DNA of 64,000 nucleotides from JAAYZQ01 sp034428935 (lineage in GTDB: Bacteria; Chloroflexota; Anaerolineae; JAAYZQ01). The translations under genes were made by a program, and so were the position numbers. Below are positions 57,410-64,000 of this stretch, in pieces. Every line of letters starts with the position of its first letter. Position 1 is the stretch's first letter. The notes beneath the pieces are model-generated. The model did not search any database. It saw only the letters and a program-made list of their open reading frames with translations, and was not told the origin of the DNA. The stretch is taken from NCBI GenBank assembly GCA_034428935.1, contig DAOUHB010000070.1, forward strand, positions 21,997 through 85,996. Direction: 5' to 3'.

Positions 57410-59376
57410 TCGGCGCTGGCGCGGATGGGGTCTCTGCCTTTTACAGGCACATAAGACACCGCCTTGGGCCTGGCCTGTGCCTGGCCCTGTTGACGATCCT
57501 GGCCGCAGCATGCGGTGTAACGGCGACGCCGGAGCCGGGCGTGACGGTGGCAGCCGCCACGCTCGCAGCCTCGCCCCAGGCGCCCACCAGCACCCCCATC
57601 GCGCCCCCACCGCCCACGGCGGCGCCTACCGAGCTGCCAGCCGACACCCCGACCCCCAGCCCGACGGCCACGCCCACGCCTACGCCTCTGCCGGCGGCAA
57701 ATCTGGTGGCCTTTGAGACCACGCGAGAGGGCAAGGGCGAGATATATCTGCTGGATGCGGCGACGGGGCAGATGACGAACCTGAGCGCCCACCCGGCGGA
57801 AGACGCAGCACCGGCCTGGAGCCCCGACGGGTCGTCCATCGCCTTTGCCTCGCAGCGCGACGGCAACTGGGAGATCTATGCCCTGCGCTTGGGTGATGGC
57901 AGCCTGGCGCGGCTGACGGAGCACCCGGCATTTGACAGCGCCCCGGCCTGGAGCCCCGACGGCACGCAGATCGCCTTCGAGAGCTACCGCGATGGCAACC
58001 TGGAGATCTATGTCATGGATGCGGCGGGTGGCGAGCCCCGCCGGCTCACGGATGACCCGGCGGGCGACTTTGGACCGGCCTGGAGCCCCGACGGCGAGAC
58101 CATCGCCTTTACCTCGTGGCGCGACGGCAACAAGGAGATCTATGTCGTGGCGGCGGCAGGGGGCGAGGCCCGAAACCTGACCCAACATCCCGCCGACGAC
58201 GAGAGTCCGGCCTGGGGACCGGCCACGTCGGAGGGCGCGCCCCTGGCCTTTGTCTCGTGGCGCGACGTCGACCCGCAGACGGGCAACCGCAACGCCGAGA
58301 TCTATGTCCTGGCGCCGGGCAGCGCCGAGGCGGTGCGCATGACCGACAACCCCTGGCCCGACCTGGACCCCGCCTGGGATGCCGTGGGACGGCTGACCTG
58401 GTCGGCCTACGATCCGGGGCCGCCCTTTGAGACCTACGATCCGTACCGGCCCGGCGGCTACCACCTCTATCGAGCGGGAGAGGACGGCCCGGAGCGCCTG
58501 GCGGACTCGGCGCCCGATCGGGCCGATGACCGCCGCCCGGCCCCCGCGCCGGCCCTGGTGGCCAGCAGGCTGCCCGGCCACGAGGCGCCCCCGGCCGGGG
58601 AGGTTTCGCCCATCATCACCCTGGAGCCTGGCAGCCTGGCGCGGGTGTTGCCCGTGCCCGGAGTTCTTACGAGCTATGATCAGGTGGAGGTGTTGGCCAG
58701 CGAGCTGGTGAGCCCCTCGCTCCTGGCCTGGCAGAGCGACGTGCTGGAGGCCAGCGGCTGGGATCTGCTGCACGGCACCCTTGGCACCTGGCGGCCCATC
58801 GACAGCGTCCGCCGGCGCGACATGTATGCCTACGACTATGGTTACCTGAGCTGGCACAAGACGGGACGTGCCCTTGACCTGGCCCTGGAGTACAAGGTGG
58901 ACGGCGCCGACCAGATGCTCGTCGTGCGCGAAGACCTGGGACCGAGCGTCTACTGGCGGATGTACCTGCGGACCGCCCGCCAGGATGGCAGCCAGGGCGC
59001 GCCTCTGACAGACAACCCGTGGCTATTCTGGTGGCACATCGTCCCTGCCGCAGAGCCTGAAGCTTACGACGCGGGGGGCAAGCGCCTGCCCATCCCTGCC
59101 GGCTACTATGTCGACGTCACCCGCATCGCCCGGCGCCACGGCTGGGAGCGCATCGCCTCCTACGCCATCGAAGGCGACTACCACTGGCTGGTGGACAGCA
59201 ACGGGACCGAATACTGGCATTACGAGCGCACTGACGGGTTGCCGTGGTGGGAGGCCATGCTCCAGATCTATCCCCTGGATACCCTGCTGCAGCACGCGGC
59301 CTGGGGAGTGTGCCTCGAAAAGGCCCAGAACGAAGACATGATGCGCAGCAAGGGCCTGCCGGCGCCCGCGCCATAG
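57406..59376 (+). CDS. lipoprotein with TolB-type beta-propeller and VanY-like C-terminal domain
   Basis: A 656-residue protein starting at TTG 57406 inside the smpB stop (TTGA) after GGAGGAG. A signal peptide ends in the lipobox LAAACG; a Thr-Pro linker follows. Residues about 100-340 are TolB/PD40 propeller blades with repeated APAWSPDG and IAFxSxRDGNxEIY motifs. The C-terminal half contains LSWHKTGRALDL (His484, Asp491) and, later, TEYWHYERTDG (Glu602, His605). These match the SxHxxGxAxD and ExxWH motifs of M15 VanY/D-Ala-D-Ala carboxypeptidases, so a zinc peptidase-like domain is likely, although the intervening region is divergent. Probable cell-wall or extracellular function. Confidence 0.8.
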   Translation: MIGAGADGVSAFYRHIRHRLGPGLCLALLTILAAACGVTATPEPGVTVAAATLAASPQAPTSTPIAPPPPTAAPTELPADTPTPSPTATPTPTPLPAANLVAFETTREGKGEIYLLDAATGQMTNLSAHPAEDAAPAWSPDGSSIAFASQRDGNWEIYALRLGDGSLARLTEHPAFDSAPAWSPDGTQIAFESYRDGNLEIYVMDAAGGEPRRLTDDPAGDFGPAWSPDGETIAFTSWRDGNKEIYVVAAAGGEARNLTQHPADDESPAWGPATSEGAPLAFVSWRDVDPQTGNRNAEIYVLAPGSAEAVRMTDNPWPDLDPAWDAVGRLTWSAYDPGPPFETYDPYRPGGYHLYRAGEDGPERLADSAPDRADDRRPAPAPALVASRLPGHEAPPAGEVSPIITLEPGSLARVLPVPGVLTSYDQVEVLASELVSPSLLAWQSDVLEASGWDLLHGTLGTWRPIDSVRRRDMYAYDYGYLSWHKTGRALDLALEYKVDGADQMLVVREDLGPSVYWRMYLRTARQDGSQGAPLTDNPWLFWWHIVPAAEPEAYDAGGKRLPIPAGYYVDVTRIARRHGWERIASYAIEGDYHWLVDSNGTEYWHYERTDGLPWWEAMLQIYPLDTLLQHAAWGVCLEKAQNEDMMRSKGLPAPAP

Positions 59377-59417
59377 GCGCCCGCCAAAGCGCTCCCTGTT
59401 CCGGCAAGGAGTAGAAC

Positions 59418-60632
59418 GTGGACGAGATCGTACGGCGTTACCTGGAGCTGGCCCTGAGCCTGGAGCGGCACGTCGAGGGCTTTGTGGATGCCTATTTCGG
59501 CCCGCCCGAGATCAAGGCTGCCATCGACACTGCGCCTCCCCGCCCCCTGGGCGAGCTGGAGAAAGAAACGGCGCGGCTGCTGGCCGACGTGGAGTCCGGC
59601 GGCCTGCCGCCGGGCCGGCAGGAGTTCCTGGCCGCCCAGGTGCGGGCGATGCAGGCCGTCGTCGACAAGGCCGCGGGCCGGGAGCTGGACTTTCAGGACG
59701 AGGTAGAGCGCACCTTTGACATTACGCCGGCCATGGTTGACGAGTCGGTCTTTGCCGCGGCCCACGCCGAGATGGATCGAGTGCTGCCCGGCAGCGGCTC
59801 CATCCGCGAGCGCCTGGAAAGCTGGAAACAGCGCCAGGTCCTGGCCCCCGACCGGGTGCTGCCTGTCTTTGAGCTGGCGCTGGCCGAGACCCGGCGGCGC
59901 ACACGTGACCTCTTCGAGCTGCCCCCCGGCGAGGACCTGACCATGCAGGTGGTCCGGGACCAGCCCTGGTCGGCCTACAACTGGTACCTGGGCAACTATC
60001 GCTCGCGCATCGACATAAACAACGACCTTCCCCTCCGGGCCAGCAGTGTCGTGCCGCTGCTGGCCCACGAGGCCTATCCCGGCCACCACACGGAACACGC
60101 CATCAAGGAGCAACGGCTGTATCACGGAGAGGGGCGCGGCGAGCACGCAGTGCAGCTCCTGCTTGCTCCCGAATGCGTCCTATCGGAGGGCATTGCCGAC
60201 AGCGCCCAGGATGTCCTATTTGACGACGAGGCCCTGGCCGGCTTCCTGGGCGGCGTCCTCTACCCCGCCGCCGGCCTGCCCGGCTTTGACGTGGAGCGGC
60301 AGATCCGCCTGGACCGCGCGACCGAGGGTTTGAGGGGCGTGGCCGGCAACGCGGCCCTGCTGTTGCATGGCGAGGGGCGGCCTGTGGAAGAGGTACAGGC
60401 CTACATCCAGCGCTGGGGGCTGCGCACACCACGCGAGGCGCAGCAGACACTCAGGTTCATCCAGACGCCCATCAATCGCGCCTACATCTTTAACTATGCC
60501 CTGGGCAAGGAGCTGCTGGCGCCGCTCCTGCGCGGCCTCAGGGCCAGGGAGAACTTTTCTCGGCTGTTGGCCGAGGCGCTGACCCCGGGCGCGGTGCGTC
60601 GCTGGATCGCCCAGGAGCCAGCCATCTCCTGA
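59418..60632 (+). CDS. DUF885-like zinc metallopeptidase
   Basis: A 404-residue protein starting at GTG 59418 after GGCAAGGAG. The zinc-binding motif HEAYPGHH (His217, Glu218) in VPLLAHEAYPGHHTEH is that of DUF885-type proteins, and SEGIADSAQD downstream gives a further metal Glu. There is no signal peptide, so it is probably cytosolic. Family members are predicted peptidases related to carboxypeptidase Taq; this one is shorter than typical DUF885 proteins (about 550 residues) but includes the active-site region. It converges on the ferredoxin-like gene with an 18-nt gap. Confidence 0.85.
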   Translation: MDEIVRRYLELALSLERHVEGFVDAYFGPPEIKAAIDTAPPRPLGELEKETARLLADVESGGLPPGRQEFLAAQVRAMQAVVDKAAGRELDFQDEVERTFDITPAMVDESVFAAAHAEMDRVLPGSGSIRERLESWKQRQVLAPDRVLPVFELALAETRRRTRDLFELPPGEDLTMQVVRDQPWSAYNWYLGNYRSRIDINNDLPLRASSVVPLLAHEAYPGHHTEHAIKEQRLYHGEGRGEHAVQLLLAPECVLSEGIADSAQDVLFDDEALAGFLGGVLYPAAGLPGFDVERQIRLDRATEGLRGVAGNAALLLHGEGRPVEEVQAYIQRWGLRTPREAQQTLRFIQTPINRAYIFNYALGKELLAPLLRGLRARENFSRLLAEALTPGAVRRWIAQEPAIS

Positions 60633-60650
60633 GCCCCGCCGAGGGACCTC

Positions 60651-61721
60651 TTACCAACCCTCCAGGCCGCGGGCGTGGGCGCGCTCGGTCAGCCAGGCAC
60701 CGATGTTGGCGGGCGGTGGCTGCACCTCGCCGGGTGGGCGGCGCTCCAGGCGCAGCGCCCCGGGCGCGCAGGTAGTGACGCACAGACCGCAGCCCACGCA
60801 CCGCCCGGTGTCCACCTGGCAGAATCCCTCCCACAGCGAGGCGGCGCCGAACTGGCAGCGGTCCACGCATTCGCCGCATCTGGCACACAGGTCCTCGTCG
60901 GCGACGGCCACGAAATCGGCGCGGGCGATGGCCGTGGGCAGCCCAAACTCGGCCACGGTGCGCAGGACCCCACAGCAGCAGGTGCAGCAATTGCAGATAT
61001 AGGACAGGCCGTCGCGATAGTTCCCCGGCGAATGGACCAGGCCGGCGTCCTCGGCTTCGCGAAGGATCTGGAGTGCCTGCTCCAGGGCGATGGGCCGCAT
61101 GGTCTCGACGCTGTCGAACATGCCGGGCACCGGGCCAAAGGCGATGCAGCTCTCCAGCGGCCTGTCGCAGCCCTTGCCCAGGAGCCTTTGCTGGACGCGG
61201 CAAATGCAATCACGCACAGCCCAGGCCCTGGCGCTTTCCAGCAGCGCCGACGCGCGCTCGTAGGCATAGAACTCGATGCCGGCGGGCACGGCCTCCTCCA
61301 CGGGGATGACGCGGTGCACCGCCGGAGCCCAATGGCCGACCGCCCCAGCCGTCGCGGTGAAATAGGCCTCGAACAACTGGGCCAGTTCCCGGTCCATGCG
61401 CGCCAGTTGACCCTCGTAAAAGCCGACGATGAAGGGCAGCAGTCCGAAGGTGAGCTGCCCTTCCCGGCGCCCGACCCGGATCAGCTCCCGGCGAGCCATG
61501 GCCTTGAGCATGGCCAGGGCATCCTCGGGATCGAGCCCGGCCCGCCCTGCGATGGTCGCCGCGGGCTCGCGATGGGAGGTCATGTGGGCGGCGAGGAACG
61601 CTTCCTGGGGACTGAACAGCTTTTGCAGGAGCCGCAGGTCCGCGCCGTTCTCGGCCGGCGGAAAGCCGTTGGGAATGGCGTCCAGTTGCCTGGCCAGGCG
61701 ACGATATGCGTCTTCGGACAT
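60651..61721 (-). CDS. multi-cluster 4Fe-4S ferredoxin-like protein
   Basis: A 356-residue protein, start ATG 61721. An N-terminal winged-helix-like region (about 30-100) is followed by a helical part with CICRVQQRLLGKGC, then a very Cys-rich NCCTCCCG segment near residue 255, and finally two ferredoxin motifs, CARCGECVDRC and CVGCGLCVTTC. It can therefore hold at least two and probably more Fe-S clusters. I recognise the general 4Fe-4S family but not a named enzyme. It follows a response-regulator gene by 38 nt and may be controlled by it. Possible roles are redox sensing or electron transfer. Confidence 0.82.
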   Translation of the reverse strand: MSEDAYRRLARQLDAIPNGFPPAENGADLRLLQKLFSPQEAFLAAHMTSHREPAATIAGRAGLDPEDALAMLKAMARRELIRVGRREGQLTFGLLPFIVGFYEGQLARMDRELAQLFEAYFTATAGAVGHWAPAVHRVIPVEEAVPAGIEFYAYERASALLESARAWAVRDCICRVQQRLLGKGCDRPLESCIAFGPVPGMFDSVETMRPIALEQALQILREAEDAGLVHSPGNYRDGLSYICNCCTCCCGVLRTVAEFGLPTAIARADFVAVADEDLCARCGECVDRCQFGAASLWEGFCQVDTGRCVGCGLCVTTCAPGALRLERRPPGEVQPPPANIGAWLTERAHARGLEGW

Positions 61722-61759
61722 CGCTCTAGATCCCTCCTTTGCCCTGGGGCGTCAGCCCG

Positions 61760-62407
61760 TCAACCGCCGGGCAGCACCAGCTTGTAGCCGACACCCCATT
61801 CGGTCACGATGAGCCGTGGATGGCCGGGCTCGGGTTCGATCTGGCGGCGCAGGTAGGCGATGTGTACGTCCAGCGCGCGGGTCACGTCGCCATCTTCCAT
61901 CTCCCATACCCGGCGTGCAAGCTCGTCGCGTGACATCACCCGGCCCGCGTTGGCCATCAACTCGGCGAGTATCCGGCAGCCAAGGGGCCGTAGATGGTGG
62001 ATGACTCCGCCCATCTGTAGCTGGCGCGTCTCGGTGTCCAGGAGCATAGCGCCGGACCGCACCAGGTGCGGAGAGTTGGCCAGCAGGGTGCAAGCCACCA
62101 GGTCCACCAACTTTCGCGCCTGCCAGGGATGTACGATGGAAACATCGGCCCCATCCGGCGGGGCCTGGCCGTCATGGCAGACGACGAGGAGAGGGGCCTG
62201 AAAATGCCGCTTGAGGCGCTGGGCGCTGCGGGTTCCGCCCGAGGCGGGCAGCTCCAGGATGATCAGATCCGGGGCCAGATCGAGGACGCTGGCCTGGGAC
62301 GTGCTCGAAACCCAGCGGAGCAAGTGATGCTCCGCCTCAAGATCCTCGGCCACGCGCTTGGCAAGGGATTGGTTTCGAGCTACGACTAACAGCGTGTGCG
62401 GCTCCAT
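61760..62407 (-). CDS. winged-helix response regulator with degenerate receiver
   Basis: A 215-residue OmpR/PhoB-type protein, start ATG 62407; a GTG one codon earlier is possible. The C-terminal winged helix is intact (about 125-213), with SRDELARRVWEME and VHIAYLRRQIEPEPG. The receiver lacks the usual acidic pair (Arg11-Asn12 instead of Asp-Asp) and the phosphoacceptor is Glu52 in LIILELPASGG instead of Asp. The missing pair would prevent normal phosphorylation, so it may act without a kinase or be controlled by a ligand. It has a full-consensus promoter and is followed by the ferredoxin-like gene. Confidence 0.87.
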   Translation of the reverse strand: MEPHTLLVVARNQSLAKRVAEDLEAEHHLLRWVSSTSQASVLDLAPDLIILELPASGGTRSAQRLKRHFQAPLLVVCHDGQAPPDGADVSIVHPWQARKLVDLVACTLLANSPHLVRSGAMLLDTETRQLQMGGVIHHLRPLGCRILAELMANAGRVMSRDELARRVWEMEDGDVTRALDVHIAYLRRQIEPEPGHPRLIVTEWGVGYKLVLPGG

Positions 62408-62454
62408 CACACCTTGGGTTGATGATGTTTGGTACCGTCATGGCGAGCAAGGTC

Positions 62455-62483
62455 ATTATAGCCCCCGTTGACCACGCTGTCAA
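62455..62483 (-). promoter_or_regulatory. full-consensus promoter of the response regulator/ferredoxin operon
   Basis: On the minus strand TTGACA (62483-62478), 17-nt spacer, TATAAT (62460-62455). The ATG follows about 48 nt downstream. Confidence 0.9.
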
Positions 62484-62520
62484 TCTGCCCTGGCGAGTGC
62501 TGGCACCCTGTTAGCAAACC

Positions 62521-62548
62521 CCGAGGGGTAGTAGTCTACCGCCCTCGG
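62521..62548 (-). terminator. possible terminator of the macroglobulin-like gene
   Basis: CCGAGGGGTAG (62521-62531) pairs with CTACCGCCCTCGG (62536-62548) with a two-base bulge; on the minus strand it is followed by GGTTTG, a weak T-tract. It lies between the macroglobulin-like gene stop and the promoter of the response regulator. Confidence 0.5.
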
Positions 62549-62673
62549 AGCACAACATGTAGCGCTTTCCCGGGTCCTGCCTGGAGCCTTTCCCGCCACG
62601 CCCCGGGCCGGCACCTTTGCCGGGCCGCGCCCACCACTCGCAGAGGTAGGCGGAAAACGTAAAAACAGGAACG

Positions 62674-64000
62674 TTACCGCAAGATCTGGCAGCGGCCGGC
62701 AGTCATTGCCGACCGGCTCCAGGCCTCTGGTTGGTACATAAGGTGCGCCTGGATGGGTAGGGCCGCAAAATTGCCGGCGACTGTTGCCCGAGCCCGATAG
62801 CTGACAACGTGCTCTCCGGGGGGCAGCGACGTGAAGAAAAAGACTACCCGCTCGTCGTGCACCTCCTTGCGCTCGTAGGCAGCCCCGGCTGGCGACACGA
62901 CGGGTTGCTCGAGCCCGCCCGGCAAGTCGTTCAGCGCCTCCAGCCCGGCGGGCAGGGGGTCCTCTACAACGACGTACCAGCTCTCCTCGGGCACGTCGAG
63001 GGTAAGGACAACCTCGACCAGATCGCCTACCTTCAGCTCCGCCGCCGGCTCCTCACCGCCTGGGTTGCGCACCTCCCGGCGCAGGCCGATGGCGCCCGGC
63101 CGGGCCTGCGCCTCGGCCTGCGCGGCCCGTGCCGCGTTGCGCCAGGCATGGAGCCGGGCAACGTAGTAGAGCCGCGCGCCCTGGCCCTCCAGGACCAGGT
63201 CCACCCGGTTGACGCCGGGCAGAAGGGTGGGCGACAGCTCCCGGCCGGCGGTGAGGACCAGCGTCCCGGTCACCGCGGCTCCTTCGAGGACGCCTGCCTG
63301 CCAGGGCACGCCGTTGAGGGTGACCCGGTAAGCGGCCGGGCCCGAGTCCGCGGCGGCAAGGGCATAGTCGGCAAGGGCCAGGACGGCAAAGCTGGTACGC
63401 TGCGTGTCGCCCCAGCCCCGGCCGGCGCGATGGTCCATCAGCCAGCGGGCAGCGCCGGGCAGCAGCGGGCTCGAAGGATCGAGGCGCGCCAGGGCATGGG
63501 CCACGAGGGCTGTCGTGCGGATCGTGGAGCCCATGTCCTGGCCCGCAAGCTCTTCCGCTTCCCAGTGAACCGTCGCGCCGTCCTGGACGGCTGCCTCTTG
63601 CAGGCTGGCCAACAGGGCCTCCGTGGTGGTTGGGTCAGCAGCGGCATCGGCGGCGATGGCCAGGGCGGCCCGGGAAAAGGCGTCCAGGCCCAGGGCATCG
63701 GACAGGGGAACCGTGATGGTCAGGGGGTGGCCGGCCGCGGCCAGGGCATAGGACGCGTAGGCCTGTTCCGGAAGGCCGGCCTCCGGCAGCATGGCGGCGA
63801 GGGCCTGCGCTCCGCGCTCCACGACTCGTTCGTCTACCTGAAAGCCTGCCTGGCGAGTCATGGCCAGGCCGAGAAGGACGTAGGCGGTTTGCCCCGGCCG
63901 GCTGTCGTCGTCGCGCCACCAGCCCCAGCCGCCGTCCTCGTGCTGGAAGCCATAGAGCCTCTGCAACCCCTTGTCCACCATGGCCGGCATCTCGGACTCC
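62674..64000 (-). CDS. alpha-2-macroglobulin-like protein, C-terminal part (truncated by window edge)
   Basis: The minus-strand frame stays open to base 64000, so the 5' part is outside. The 442 or so residues visible begin in the thioester-containing alpha/alpha toroid domain (YGFQHEDGGWGWWRDDDS, GQTAYVLLGLAMTRQAGF) and end with the beta-rich C-terminal domain (VEVVLTLDVPEESWYVVVEDPLPAGLE; MYQPEAWSRSAMTAG). Bacterial macroglobulins are large exported or lipid-anchored proteins that trap proteases, often paired with a penicillin-binding protein PbpC. The thioester motif CxEQ itself is not in the visible part. Assignment is by the ordered domain pattern. Confidence 0.85.
   Translation of the reverse strand, partial: ESEMPAMVDKGLQRLYGFQHEDGGWGWWRDDDSRPGQTAYVLLGLAMTRQAGFQVDERVVERGAQALAAMLPEAGLPEQAYASYALAAAGHPLTITVPLSDALGLDAFSRAALAIAADAAADPTTTEALLASLQEAAVQDGATVHWEAEELAGQDMGSTIRTTALVAHALARLDPSSPLLPGAARWLMDHRAGRGWGDTQRTSFAVLALADYALAAADSGPAAYRVTLNGVPWQAGVLEGAAVTGTLVLTAGRELSPTLLPGVNRVDLVLEGQGARLYYVARLHAWRNAARAAQAEAQARPGAIGLRREVRNPGGEEPAAELKVGDLVEVVLTLDVPEESWYVVVEDPLPAGLEALNDLPGGLEQPVVSPAGAAYERKEVHDERVVFFFTSLPPGEHVVSYRARATVAGNFAALPIQAHLMYQPEAWSRSAMTAGRCQILR

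Noticed and set aside
1..64000. tRNA, rRNA, tmRNA, insertion sequences or phage genes
   Set aside because: I found no cloverleaf with a GTTC-type T loop, no rRNA signatures, and no transposase or integrase-like protein. This was by eye only; a covariance-model search would be decisive.

Overview
The window is high-GC, gene-dense bacterial chromosome with short intergenic gaps. About 51 protein genes are supported. I see no rRNA, tRNA, CRISPR array, transposase, integrase or phage gene. Gene content suggests an uncultured Chloroflexota bacterium of the Anaerolineae/Ardenticatenia kind; this is inference. The reasons are an isopentenyl-phosphate-kinase type mevalonate pathway with archaeal-type enzymes, many GAF-domain kinases, Thr-Pro-rich lipoproteins and anchored proteins, a CTC-type bL25, MscL with a zinc ribbon, and frequent TTG/GTG starts. 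Promoters are readable because many match the sigma-70 consensus with 16-17 nt spacing.

Layout. 1-6926 (+): end of an O-antigen-ligase-like gene, a partner-switching set (STAS antagonist, RsbW-like kinase, four-GAF SpoIIE phosphatase), a Nudix hydrolase and a lipoprotein. 7034-12702 (-): acyl-CoA dehydrogenase plus acyl-CoA ligase, inositol monophosphatase, and a cNMP-domain histidine kinase. 12932-26267 (+): nadE, a GAF histidine kinase and an ANTAR response regulator, then a promoter, RNA hairpins and an intrinsic terminator in front of a rearranged two-gene glutamate synthase; then two subunits of a molybdenum hydroxylase, HemW and an aminotransferase. 26343-35598: YhhN protein, MscL, a RecG-like ATPase fragment with a 7TM-type histidine kinase, 8-oxoguanine-deaminase-like amidohydrolase, B12/radical SAM protein, double zinc-ribbon/Nudix protein, polyprenol/phytol-type kinase. 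35784-42490: phosphofructokinase, M20 peptidase, two glycosyltransferases, membrane protein, TsaC, cyclase-family hydrolase, lone CBM48. 42747-47072: LysM/PA14-like exported protein, CBS-ACT protein, anchored zinc-ribbon protein, RseP.

47090-53995 (-) is the most remarkable part. Downstream of rplY lie, in transcription order, a UbiX flavin prenyltransferase, a UbiD decarboxylase, both subunits of an aconitase-X enzyme (phosphomevalonate dehydratase type), isopentenyl phosphate kinase, a diphosphomevalonate-decarboxylase-family protein and an IscU-IscX fusion. Together these encode the archaeal-type lower mevalonate pathway: mevalonate 5-phosphate, anhydromevalonate phosphate, isopentenyl phosphate, IPP. 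The MvaD-family member could provide a second route to isopentenyl phosphate. UbiX supplies the UbiD cofactor, and IscU-IscX could supply the dehydratase Fe-S cluster. HMG-CoA synthase, HMG-CoA reductase, mevalonate kinase and IDI are not in the window.

54397-64000: two CtpA-type proteases, smpB, and a beta-propeller lipoprotein with a VanY-like C-terminal domain (+); a DUF885-type metallopeptidase (+); then on the minus strand a multi-cluster ferredoxin-like protein with a response regulator whose receiver is degenerate, and the C-terminal part of an alpha-2-macroglobulin-like protein running off the edge.
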